Origin: DATCBF01 sp964401995
GTDB taxonomy: Bacteria > Actinomycetota > Thermoleophilia > Solirubrobacterales > 70-9
DNA: 64,000 nucleotides
Assembly (NCBI GenBank): GCA_964401995.1
Contig: CAYOAP010000007.1
Span: forward strand, 62,001 to 126,000
Direction of reading: 5' to 3'
Part shown: positions 17,565 to 25,562 of the stretch, piece by piece
How the letters are laid out: each line of letters starts with the position of its first letter
Position numbering within the stretch: position 1 is the first letter of the stretch
The notes under the pieces: model-generated
The model's input: only the letters and a program-made list of their open reading frames with translations
Databases searched by the model: none
What the model was told of the DNA's origin: nothing
Program-made: the position numbers and the translations under genes

Positions 17565-19844
17565 ATGAGGCTGATCGTCACAGAGAAGAACAACAGCGCC
17601 AAGAAGATCGCCGAGATCCTCGGCGCCGCCAACGGTGGCCCCGCCAGCGACAAAACTTTCAAAGTCCCGTATTACACGTGGACCGACGCCGACGGCGACC
17701 ACATGACGATCGGGCTCAAGGGCCACGTGCTCGGCCCCGCCTTCCCTGAGGGCTACTCGAACTGGCAGAAAACCGACCTGCACGACCTGATCGACGCCAA
17801 GCTGATCAAGGAGCCGACCGACAAAAACGTCGTCAAAGCGATCAAAAAGGTCGCCAAAGAGGCCGACGAGCTGGTGATCGCGACCGACTTCGACCGCGAG
17901 GGCGAGCTGATCGGGCTCGAGGCCCTGGAGGAGATGCTCGACGCCAACCCCGAGCTCGGCTCCCGCGAGGGCACTGCCGACGGCAGCCTCGTGATCCAGC
18001 GCGCCCGCTACTCGGCCCTGACCAAGGAAGAGATCGAGCGCGCCTTCAACAACCTCGACACGCTCTCCTACCCGCTCGCCAACGCCGGCGCCGCCCGCCA
18101 GGACATCGACCTGCTCTGGGGGGCGACGCTGACCCGCGCCGTCTCCCTCGCCAGCCGCCGCTTCGGCTCCAACTTCCTCTCCGTCGGCCGCGTGCAGAGC
18201 CCGACCCTGGGCCTGATCGTCGAGCGCGAGATGGAGCGCCGCGCCCACGTCGCCAAACCCTTCTGGGAGCTGTTCGCCAAGTTCCAGCACCCCGATGGCG
18301 TCTTCGAGACCCATCACTCGGTCGACAAATTCTGGGACAAAGCCGAGGCCGACGCCGCCTTTGCCGGCACCTCCGGCCCCGGCGTCGTCAAAGCGGTCAC
18401 GGCGCGCAAGAACACGCGCAAACCGCCGACTCCCTACAACACGACCGCTTTCAGCACCGACGCCTCCAGTCGCCTCGGCATCACTCCCGCCAGCGCGATG
18501 CGGATCGCCGAGGACCTTTATATGGACGGCTTCATCTCCTACCCGCGCACCGACAACACGGTCTACCCGGCCTCGCTGCCGGTCAAGGAGCTGGTCTCCT
18601 CGCTGGTCCGGGTGCCGGAGTTCTCCGCCGCCGCTGGCCTGCTCGACGGCGAGCTGAAAGCGACCCGCGGCAAAAAAGAGACGACCGACCACCCGCCGAT
18701 CTACCCGACCCAGGCGATCCACCCCGGCGCCCTCGACGGCTCGAAGAAGCGCGTCTACGAACTGGTCGTGCGCCGCTTCCTCGCCACCTTCAGCCCGCCG
18801 ATGATCACCGAGTCGACCCGGGCCGACATCGAGGCCGGCTCGGAGACCTACTTCGTCCGCGGCTCGGTCGTCGTCGACCCCGGCTACGCCGGCATCTACA
18901 CCTACGCCCGCTCAGCCGACGACGAGATCCCGGCCCTGCAGGAGGGCCAGAGCCTCGACCTCAACGGCGCGCCCTGGATCGTCGACAAGGAGACGCAGCC
19001 GCCCTCGCGCCTCTCCCAGGCAAAACTGATCGAGATGATGGAGGAGCGCGGCCTCGGCACCAAGGCGACCCGCGCCGACATCATCCAGAAGCTCTTCGAC
19101 CGCGGCTACGTCTACGGCAACCCGCCGGTCCCTTCTGAGACCGGGATCGCCCTCTACGCGGCCTTCAAGAACTACGTGCCGGCGATGGCGACGCCGGAGA
19201 TGACCGCCCAGCTCGAGGCCGAGATGGACCGGATCGCCGCCGGCGAGATGACCAAGGGCGCGGTCGTCGGCGAAAGCCGCGACCTGCTGCACAAGACCTG
19301 GACCGAAATCGACGGCAGCCGCGAGGACCTGGCCAAAGTCATCTGGAAAGGGATGGACGAGGACCGCATCCTCGGCCCCTGCAAGGTCTGTGAGGAAGCC
19401 GGTCGCAAAAAGGAGGATGGCTCGCCGCACATGCTGCGGATCATCCGCGCCAAAAAATCCGGCAAACGCTTCGTCGGCTGCTCCGGCTGGACCCTCGACG
19501 ATCCCGAGTCGTGCGACCAGACCTTCCCGCTGCCCCAGCGCGGCGACGTCTTCAAGCTCGAAGACCGCTGCTCGATCTGCGAGCAGACGCCGCGGCTCAA
19601 AGTCGTCCCCTTCCGCGGCCGGCCATGGAACCTTTGCCTCAACGATGACTGTGAGTCGATGCAGGAGATGAAGAAACGGCGGGCCGAGCGCGAAGCTGCC
19701 AAAGCCGCGAAAGCGGCGATGGAGAAAAAGCCCCCGCTTGACGGCAGCGAGGAAAAAGTGCCGGCGAAAAAACGCAAAAAAGTCAGCAAAGCCGACACCG
19801 CCACCCGCGGGCGCAAACGCGCCAAAGCGGCGACCAAAGGCTGA
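17565..19844 (+). CDS. topA: Type IA DNA topoisomerase I, archaeal-like
   Basis: Relaxes negative supercoils by cleaving one strand. The Toprim domain starts at MRLIVTEKNNSAKKIA (Glu7) and has DFDREGE with Asp108 and Asp110; the catalytic tyrosine is in FISYPRTDN (Tyr326); VGRVQSPTLGLIV and RGLGTKATRADII are further type IA blocks. The tail holds cysteine pairs (CKVC, CSGW, CSIC, CLNDDC) and a Lys-rich end. The Toprim loop, GHVLGPAFPEGYSNW and overall order resemble haloarchaeal-type enzymes rather than E. coli TopA. It heads a run with tmk and holB. Confidence 0.93.
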   Translation: MRLIVTEKNNSAKKIAEILGAANGGPASDKTFKVPYYTWTDADGDHMTIGLKGHVLGPAFPEGYSNWQKTDLHDLIDAKLIKEPTDKNVVKAIKKVAKEADELVIATDFDREGELIGLEALEEMLDANPELGSREGTADGSLVIQRARYSALTKEEIERAFNNLDTLSYPLANAGAARQDIDLLWGATLTRAVSLASRRFGSNFLSVGRVQSPTLGLIVEREMERRAHVAKPFWELFAKFQHPDGVFETHHSVDKFWDKAEADAAFAGTSGPGVVKAVTARKNTRKPPTPYNTTAFSTDASSRLGITPASAMRIAEDLYMDGFISYPRTDNTVYPASLPVKELVSSLVRVPEFSAAAGLLDGELKATRGKKETTDHPPIYPTQAIHPGALDGSKKRVYELVVRRFLATFSPPMITESTRADIEAGSETYFVRGSVVVDPGYAGIYTYARSADDEIPALQEGQSLDLNGAPWIVDKETQPPSRLSQAKLIEMMEERGLGTKATRADIIQKLFDRGYVYGNPPVPSETGIALYAAFKNYVPAMATPEMTAQLEAEMDRIAAGEMTKGAVVGESRDLLHKTWTEIDGSREDLAKVIWKGMDEDRILGPCKVCEEAGRKKEDGSPHMLRIIRAKKSGKRFVGCSGWTLDDPESCDQTFPLPQRGDVFKLEDRCSICEQTPRLKVVPFRGRPWNLCLNDDCESMQEMKKRRAEREAAKAAKAAMEKKPPLDGSEEKVPAKKRKKVSKADTATRGRKRAKAATKG

Positions 19845-19854
19845 GGCCCAGGCC

Positions 19855-20439
19855 TTGTTTGTTTCGCTCGAGGGCGTCGACGGCTCGGGCAAGAGCACCC
19901 AGGCGCGACTGCTGGCCGAGGCACTCGGCGCCGACACCCTGCTGATCCGCGAGCCCGGCGGCACCGACGCCGCCGAGCGCATCCGCGAGCTGCTCGCCGA
20001 CCCCGCCGTCGAGCTTGACCATTTCGCCGAGCTGCTGCTCTTCTCGGCCGCCCGCGCCGACCTCGTCAGCCGCGTGATCCGCCCCGCGGTCGAGGCCGAG
20101 CGCGACATCGTCGCCGACCGCTTCGCCGACTCCAGCGTCGCCTACCAGGGCGGCGCCCGCGAACTGGGGACCAGCCACGTGCTCTCGCTGACCGACACCG
20201 TGATCGACGGCCTCTGGCCCGATCTGACCGTGTTGCTGCGGGTCGACCCCGAGGTCGGCCTCGGCCGGGCCGGGGGGGAGGACCGGATCGAGTCCGAGGG
20301 GGTCGAGTTCCAGCGCGCCGTCGCCGAGGCCTACGAGGAGATCGCCAAGGTCGCCGCCGACCGGGTCGTCGTCGTCGACGCCGCCGGCACGGTCGAGGAG
20401 GTCCACGAGCGGGTGATGGCGGTCGTCCGCAGTCGATGA
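19855..20439 (+). CDS. tmk: Thymidylate kinase
   Basis: Phosphorylates dTMP to dTDP. The P-loop is SLEGVDGSGKST, followed by the substrate block REPGGTDAAERIR and DRFADSSVAYQGGAR of the base-binding and lid region. The reading frame continues back into topA, but a TTG at 19855 lies 8 bases after GAGG and precedes the P-loop at the normal distance, giving 194 residues. ATGA overlap with holB is present at the 3' end. Confidence 0.92.
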   Translation: MFVSLEGVDGSGKSTQARLLAEALGADTLLIREPGGTDAAERIRELLADPAVELDHFAELLLFSAARADLVSRVIRPAVEAERDIVADRFADSSVAYQGGARELGTSHVLSLTDTVIDGLWPDLTVLLRVDPEVGLGRAGGEDRIESEGVEFQRAVAEAYEEIAKVAADRVVVVDAAGTVEEVHERVMAVVRSR

Positions 20440-21524
20440 CCGGCGTCCTGCAGGAGAGCACCGAGCACCAGCCGCGGGCCCGCCTCGCGCTCAGCGCAGC
20501 CCTCGCCTCTGGCCCCTCGCACGCCTACATCTTCCGTGGCCCCCGCGGCGCCGGCAAGAGCGCGGCGGCCCGCGCCTTCGCCGCCGAGATCCTGGCCGAG
20601 GGGGCGACGAGCGACCCCAACGACGCCCGCCGCCGGGCGCTGCTGGACCCCTCGCCCCATCCCGACCTGGTCTGGCTTACCCCCGGCGGTTCCCAGCACA
20701 TGGTCGAGGAGGTCCGCGAGCGGGTGATCCGGGCCGCCTCCTATCGCCCCTTCGAAGGCGGCAAGCGCGTCTTCGTCGTCGAGGCCGCCGAGGCGATGCG
20801 CGACGAGAGCCAGAACGCGCTGCTGAAGACGCTGGAGGAGCCGGCCCAGTTCGTCCACGTGATCCTCCTCACCTCCGAGCCCGAGGCGCTGCTGGAGACG
20901 ATCGCCTCCCGCTGCCAGCCGATCGACTTCTCGCCATTGCCGATCGCGGCGATCGAAGCCTCTCTCGCTGGCGCTGGCGACCCCGACGAGAGAGCCGCCG
21001 CCGCCCGTCTCGCAGCCGGCGACCTCGTTCGCGCCCGGTTCCTGCTCAGCGACGAGGGCAGGCATCTCCGTGCAGCGGCTTTCGAACTGGCAAAAGCTGC
21101 AGGCCCCGATTCTTTTCGAGATCTTTTGAGGACCGCTGAGTCCGCTGGCAGCGACGCCGAGGAGACAGCCCGTGACTTTCTCGAGGAAGAGAAAGCCTCG
21201 GGTCTCAAACGCAGCGCCCGCGACATTGCCGACGCTGCCAAACGCGCCGGCCGCCGCCGCCGCACCGAGATCCTCGACCTTGGGCTTGAGCTCTGCGCCG
21301 GCTGGTACCGGGACCTGGCCGCCCTTGCCACCGGCGCCTCCGAGGTCGTCTTCAACCGTGACCTCCTCGCCGAGCTGAAAGCCCAGGCCGCCGGCCTCGA
21401 CTCGGCCCGCCCCCGCCGCGCCGCCGAGCTGGTCGAGGACACCCGCCGCCGCCTCGACCTCAACGTCTCCGAGGAGCTGGCGCTAGAGGCTCTTGTCTTT
21501 CGCGTGCAGCGCATCTTCGGCTAA
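20436..21524 (+). CDS. holB: DNA polymerase III delta-prime subunit (clamp loader)
   Basis: Clamp-loader AAA+ protein. The P-loop GPRGAGKSAAARAFA, the block KRVFVVEAAEAMRDESQNALLKTLEEP and the sensor-1 region VILLTSEPEALLETIASRC are diagnostic for the delta-prime/tau family. The protein has 362 residues with a C-terminal helical collar region. Its ATG lies in the tmk stop (ATGA), the common tmk-holB pairing. The last 42 bases overlap the convergent DUF2304 gene. Confidence 0.92.
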   Translation: MTGVLQESTEHQPRARLALSAALASGPSHAYIFRGPRGAGKSAAARAFAAEILAEGATSDPNDARRRALLDPSPHPDLVWLTPGGSQHMVEEVRERVIRAASYRPFEGGKRVFVVEAAEAMRDESQNALLKTLEEPAQFVHVILLTSEPEALLETIASRCQPIDFSPLPIAAIEASLAGAGDPDERAAAARLAAGDLVRARFLLSDEGRHLRAAAFELAKAAGPDSFRDLLRTAESAGSDAEETARDFLEEEKASGLKRSARDIADAAKRAGRRRRTEILDLGLELCAGWYRDLAALATGASEVVFNRDLLAELKAQAAGLDSARPRRAAELVEDTRRRLDLNVSEELALEALVFRVQRIFG

Positions 21525-21905
21525 GCGAGCCTGCTCGCGGGCTTTTTCCAGCGCCCGCTCCTGCGCCAGCCGGGTTATCTGGGCGGCCTGGCGCGACATG
21601 ATCACGCTGAAGTTGAGCGCCAGCCCGAGCAGCAGCAGCAGCACGATCGAGAACAGCGCCACGTTGGTGTTGCGGACGCCCATCGCGTCGGCGACGAACT
21701 TGAGCAGGCTGGGGAAAGCGGCGCCGACCAGCATCCCCACGCCGAAGACGAACCAGACGACGCTGTAGCGCTCCTGCAGGCGGTTGCGGCGGATCAGATC
21801 GAGGATCATCAGCATGAAGGCGATCGCGATCAGCGCCGCCAAGATCCGCGTCTGCGGGGTCAGGTTGACGGTCGGGTCGCTGGCCCCCAGCACCAGCGCC
21901 CTCAT
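21483..21905 (-). CDS. DUF2304 membrane protein
   Basis: 140 residues: three hydrophobic helices (about 20-38, 48-66, 80-100) with RNRLQERYSVVWFVFG between the first two, then an amphipathic charged tail of coiled-coil type. This is the DUF2304 family, regularly encoded beside GT2 transferases of the dolichol-phosphate mannosyltransferase type, as here. ATG 21905 overlaps the transferase stop (ATGA), so the pair is one unit. The last 42 bases are antisense to the end of holB. Confidence 0.82.
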   Translation of the reverse strand: MRALVLGASDPTVNLTPQTRILAALIAIAFMLMILDLIRRNRLQERYSVVWFVFGVGMLVGAAFPSLLKFVADAMGVRNTNVALFSIVLLLLLGLALNFSVIMSRQAAQITRLAQERALEKAREQARLAEDALHAKDKSL

Positions 21906-22627
21906 CGCTCCGCCTCCACCTGGCGCGGGCGGAACTGGCCGACCAGCAGCACGATCAGGCTCTTGAAGATGAAGAAGGCCGAGCGCAGCGGGGTCAGGAA
22001 GGAGGAGCCGCCGGCCCGCTCCAGCATCCGCACCGGCACCTCCTCGACCCGCAGCCCCTGCCGCACGGCGAGCTGCAGCGACTCGATCTCGGCGAAGTCG
22101 GGCGAGTAGTTCTCGCTGAACAGCGACATCACCCGCCGGTTCGCCGCCCGCATGCCGCTGGTCGTGTCGGTGAAGCGCTGGCGCGTCGCCAGGGTGAGGA
22201 AGAAGCGGAAGAGGCTGGTGCCGATCCGCCGCGAGAGGGTCGGCTTGTAGTCGTCGCTCTCGGCCGTGCCGGGGTCGCGGTAGCGCGAGCCGATCACGAG
22301 GTCGGCGTGGTCGGCGTAGACCTCCGCCAGCAGGCGGGCGACCTCGACCGGGGGGTGCTGGCCGTCGGCGTCGAGGTGGGCGCAGCACTCATAGCCCTCG
22401 CGCAGCGCGTAGAGGTAGCCGGTCTGCAGCGCCGCCCCCAGGCCCTGGTTGAAGGGCAGTGAGGCGACCAGGGCGCCGGCCTCGCGGGCCGTCGCCACGG
22501 TTCCGTCACCGGAGCCGTCGTCGACGACGAGGATGTCGGCCGCGGGCATGTGCTCGCGCACATCGGCGATCACCGCGGCGATCGAAGCCTGCTCGTTCCA
22601 GGCGGGGATGAATACCAGCGTGCGCAC
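21902..22627 (-). CDS. Family 2 glycosyltransferase, dolichol-phosphate mannosyltransferase-like
   Basis: 241-residue GT2 enzyme. It begins RTLVFIPAWNEQASIAAVI, has the nucleotide-binding LVVDDGSGDGT and the metal-binding HLDADGQHPP, plus the acceptor-loop block TDTTSGMRAANR. A hydrophobic C-terminal segment (FFIFKSLIVLLVGQF) would hold it at the membrane. GTG 22627 is the first valid start in frame; the longer frame is antisense to the histidine kinase. With DUF2304 it probably charges a polyprenyl phosphate with a sugar for export. Confidence 0.88.
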   Translation of the reverse strand: MRTLVFIPAWNEQASIAAVIADVREHMPAADILVVDDGSGDGTVATAREAGALVASLPFNQGLGAALQTGYLYALREGYECCAHLDADGQHPPVEVARLLAEVYADHADLVIGSRYRDPGTAESDDYKPTLSRRIGTSLFRFFLTLATRQRFTDTTSGMRAANRRVMSLFSENYSPDFAEIESLQLAVRQGLRVEEVPVRMLERAGGSSFLTPLRSAFFIFKSLIVLLVGQFRPRQVEAER

Positions 22628-22705
22628 CCGGCCGATTCTCCCATGAACAGGCGGATCCGCCCTGCCGTGCCCAGGGCGGCGGGCGAATTGTGTTAGTAAA
22701 CCTTC

Positions 22706-24052
22706 ATGACGCAGAGCGCAAGCGAGGTCAGCCGCCGGGCGCCATGGCCGGGCCCGCGGATCGGCATGCGGCTCTGGCTCGCCACCGCCTTCGCCGCTGT
22801 CAGCGTGATCACGGCCGGTGCCGTCTACTTCTTCGGCGACAACCAGCGGGCGCTGGTCGGGGCGATCCTGATCGGCGTTCTCGCCGGCTTCCTGATCGCT
22901 GCCGCGATCTCCCACCGGGTGGCGCGGCTGGCGCAGGCGGCGGGGGAGATGGCGGCCGGCTCCTTCGACGCGCCGCTCGGCGTCTACGGCCCGGATGAGA
23001 TCGGCGACCTGGCGCGGGCGCTGGAGACGATGCGCGCCTCGCTGAAGGAGAGCTTCGGCGTCCTCACCGCCGACCGCAACAAGCTGGCGGCGATCTTCGA
23101 CGGCCTCACCGACGCGGTGATGGTGGTCGACGAAGACGGCAGCGTCCGCTTCTCCAACAGCGCCGCGGCCTCGCTGCTCGACTCCAGCGGCATGCCCTCG
23201 GAGGCGCTGCTGCCAAACCTGCGCCGCGCCGCCGAGATCGGCTTCGCCGCCCATCCGGCGCTGCGGATCGGCGACCGCGCCTACTCGATGCAGGCCCGCT
23301 CGCTGCCCGACGAGCGGGCGGTCCTCGCCGTCGTCCGCGACCGCACCGAAGAGATGCGGCGCGAGTTCGCCGAAGCCGACTTCGTCTCCAACGCCGCCCA
23401 CGAGCTGCGCAACCCGCTGGCAGGGATCGCCAGCGCGATCGAGGTCTTGCAGGACGGGGCCAAGGACGACCCCGAGGCGCGCGAGCACTTCCTCTCCCGG
23501 CTCAGCGACGACGCCGAGCGGATGAGCCGCCTGACCCAGTCGCTGCTGACCCTGGCCCGGGTCGAGTCGATCGGCGCCGGCGAGACCGAGGTGGTCGACG
23601 TGCCGATCGCGATCCGCGACGTGGTCGCCGCCGCCGAGGCGCCCAAACACGTCGAGCTGCAGGTCGAAGTCGAGCCCGACCTGACCGCCAAGGGCGACCC
23701 GACGCTGCTGCGCCAGGTGCTGATCGGCCTGCTCACCAACGCCTTCAAGAACACGCCACCCCCCGGCGCCGTTACCGTTCGCGGCCGCCACGACGGCGAG
23801 ACGGAGGTTGTATTGGAAGTGATCGACACAGGAACCGGCATCCCGGCGGCAGAGATCGAGCGAGTTTTCGAGCGCTTCTATCGCCGCACGGAGTCGCGCA
23901 AGCAGGAGGGCTTCGGCCTTGGGCTGGCGATCGCCCGCCGCATGGTCGACGTCATGGGCGGTCAGATCGGCGCCACCTCCGTGCAGGGAGAGGGCAGCAC
24001 CTTCTGGGTCCGCCTCCCGGTCGCCCAGCCAAGCCCGACCCCGGTCGCATGA
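22706..24052 (+). CDS. Membrane sensor histidine kinase (HAMP-PAS-HisKA-HATPase)
   Basis: 448 residues. Two close transmembrane helices (about 23-44 and 49-70) leave almost no extracellular sensor. HAMP (70-120), a PAS domain (about 125-220), HisKA with phospho-acceptor His in NAAHELRNPLAGI (about 232), and HATPase with N box LLTNAFKNT, G1 DTGTGIP and G2 GFGLGLAIA follow. Layout resembles PhoR/WalK-type kinases sensing membrane or intracellular signals. The response regulator gene follows after 13 bases. Confidence 0.92.
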   Translation: MTQSASEVSRRAPWPGPRIGMRLWLATAFAAVSVITAGAVYFFGDNQRALVGAILIGVLAGFLIAAAISHRVARLAQAAGEMAAGSFDAPLGVYGPDEIGDLARALETMRASLKESFGVLTADRNKLAAIFDGLTDAVMVVDEDGSVRFSNSAAASLLDSSGMPSEALLPNLRRAAEIGFAAHPALRIGDRAYSMQARSLPDERAVLAVVRDRTEEMRREFAEADFVSNAAHELRNPLAGIASAIEVLQDGAKDDPEAREHFLSRLSDDAERMSRLTQSLLTLARVESIGAGETEVVDVPIAIRDVVAAAEAPKHVELQVEVEPDLTAKGDPTLLRQVLIGLLTNAFKNTPPPGAVTVRGRHDGETEVVLEVIDTGTGIPAAEIERVFERFYRRTESRKQEGFGLGLAIARRMVDVMGGQIGATSVQGEGSTFWVRLPVAQPSPTPVA

Positions 24053-24065
24053 GCGGCGGCAGGCG

Positions 24066-24767
24066 ATGAGCAGCGGCCGCATCCTGATCGCTGACGACGA
24101 GCCCTCGGTCCGCGACTCGGTCGGCTACGCGCTGGCCCAGGAGGGCTTCGAGGTGACCGCGGCCGAGGACGGCGACGTGGCGACGGCGCAGATCGGCGAG
24201 GCGATCCCCTTCGACCTGCTGATCCTCGACATCATGATGCCGGGGCCGAGCGGGCTCGACATCTGCCGCGACGTGCGCTCGCGCAGCGCCGTCCCGATCA
24301 TCGTCCTCACCGCCAAGGACGCCGAGGTGGACAAGGTCGTCGGGCTCGAGGTCGGTGCCGACGACTACGTGACCAAGCCCTTCTCGGTCCGCGAGCTGCT
24401 CGGCCGCGTCCGCGCCCAGCTGCGCCGCCGCGAGCTCGACCGCTCGCCGCTGGCCCAGGCGGCGAGGATCGAGGCCGGCCCGGTCGCGATCGACCTCGTC
24501 CGCCACGTCGCCACAGTCCGTGGCGCCCCCGTCAACCTCACCCGCTCCGAGTTCCAGCTGCTGCGCCTCCTGGTCGGCCGCCCCGGCGAGGTCTTCGCCC
24601 GCGCCCAGATCATGGAGGAGCTCTGGCAGACCGAGTTCGACGGCGACGAGCGCGCCTGCGACGTCCACATCTCCAACCTGCGCCAGAAGGTCGAGCGCGA
24701 CCCGCAGAACCCCGAGCTCGTCCTCACCGTGCGCGGCATCGGCTACAAGTTCAACGGCGACGGCTAG
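24066..24767 (+). CDS. OmpR/PhoB family response regulator
   Basis: 233 residues. The receiver domain has the acidic pocket at residues 10-12 (DDE), phospho-acceptor Asp55 in LILDIMMPG, the switch Thr in VLTAKDAE and Lys in VTKPFSVRELLGR. The C-terminal winged helix is recognisable from NLTRSEFQLLRLLV and VDVHISNLRQK-like residues near the end. ATG 24066 starts at the receiver; the longer open frame lies inside the kinase gene. Partner of the kinase upstream; target genes unknown. Confidence 0.93.
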   Translation: MSSGRILIADDEPSVRDSVGYALAQEGFEVTAAEDGDVATAQIGEAIPFDLLILDIMMPGPSGLDICRDVRSRSAVPIIVLTAKDAEVDKVVGLEVGADDYVTKPFSVRELLGRVRAQLRRRELDRSPLAQAARIEAGPVAIDLVRHVATVRGAPVNLTRSEFQLLRLLVGRPGEVFARAQIMEELWQTEFDGDERACDVHISNLRQKVERDPQNPELVLTVRGIGYKFNGDG

Positions 24768-24810
24768 AGCCTCCTAGAGCCAGGCGTTGACCAGGCGCAG
24801 GCCTCCAAAA

Positions 24811-24860
24811 TTGCTTATTTGTTATTCTTGAGTTAGTTAGTTAACAAACTCCAGAAGGAG
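24811..24860 (+). promoter_or_regulatory. AT-rich promoter and ribosome site of the 68-residue ORF
   Basis: TTGCTT (24811-24816) and TAGTTA (24834-24839) are spaced 17 bases apart in an abrupt AT-rich patch. A strong GAAGGAG (24854-24860) follows, 6 bases before ATG 24867. The patch also holds tandem GTTA units. Confidence 0.5.
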
Positions 24861-24866
24861 AGCATG

Positions 24867-25073
24867 ATGAGCATCCCCCCCCGCACCACATCCTTCCGCT
24901 CGCGAGGCAGGCTCAACGGCGTGCTCCGCCAGGACGCGCTGGGCCGGCGCCAGACCACTCAGGGCACCCCGGCCGCGAACGGGTCCACCGAGCTCGACAC
25001 CAACGCCTACGAGGCCCTCTACTACCGGGCCCGCTTGATCCTCGGCGACTCGTTTCCCCGCCCCTCCCGCTAG
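24867..25073 (+). CDS. Small protein of unknown function (68 residues)
   Basis: Short Arg/Thr-rich protein with no membrane segment or known motif; the C-terminal half has TELDTNAYEALYYRARLILGD. The very good ribosome site and own promoter-like patch support expression. ATG 24867 is better spaced from the GAAGGAG than the adjoining ATG 24864. It sits alone after the two-component system and just before the SprT-like gene. Confidence 0.6.
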   Translation: MSIPPRTTSFRSRGRLNGVLRQDALGRRQTTQGTPAANGSTELDTNAYEALYYRARLILGDSFPRPSR

Positions 25074-25079
25074 AAGGGC

Positions 25080-25562
25080 TTGTCATCCGCGCCCGGCGGC
25101 ATCCTTCGCCGGGCTTTGAGGCGCAACTCTTCTTACTTCCTCGTCGCGGGGGTCCCGCTCCGCCAGGAGATGAGCCGGCTGCGGGCGCTGCCGGCCTTCG
25201 CCGGCGGGCCCCTGGCGGCGCGCGAGCCCGAGCTCAAGGTGCGGCGGGCGCGCACCCGCCCGAACCGGCTCGGCTTCGCCGTGCCGAGCCAGTTCCGACT
25301 CTCCGTCACCGCCTATCCGGGGATCCGCCCCGGCGACATCCTCGAGACGCTCCTGCACGAGCTGGTCCACCTCCACGTCGGCCGCGCCGCCGAAGCCCAT
25401 GCCTGGCATGGCCGGACCTTCAAGGGGACGCTGGCGCGGGCGATGGGCGAGGGCTATGGGGTCGCCGGGCTGAGGCCGCGGGGCGCGATCCACGGCGCCT
25501 ACGCCGAGGCAATCGAGCGAGCGCGGCTCGCCGCCGACGAGCCGCTGCAGATGCCGGCCTGA
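25080..25562 (+). CDS. SprT-like zinc metalloprotein
   Basis: 160 residues with the zinc-protease motif HELVH (93-97) and further histidines at 107 and 110 (AHAWHGRTF) in the place of the third ligand of SprT/YgjP-type proteins. No signal peptide. Eukaryotic relatives (Spartan) cleave DNA-protein crosslinks; the bacterial role is not settled. A TTG at 25080 follows an AGAAGGG site; a later GTG is also possible. Overlaps ltrA by one base (TGATG). Confidence 0.78.
   Translation: MSSAPGGILRRALRRNSSYFLVAGVPLRQEMSRLRALPAFAGGPLAAREPELKVRRARTRPNRLGFAVPSQFRLSVTAYPGIRPGDILETLLHELVHLHVGRAAEAHAWHGRTFKGTLARAMGEGYGVAGLRPRGAIHGAYAEAIERARLAADEPLQMPA

Noticed and set aside
16554..18722. Very long minus-strand frame covering the epimerase and half of topoisomerase I
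   Set aside because: Only the part from ATG 17486 reads as a Rossmann epimerase; the rest is the shadow of topA, with Arg/Gly/Val-rich nonsense.
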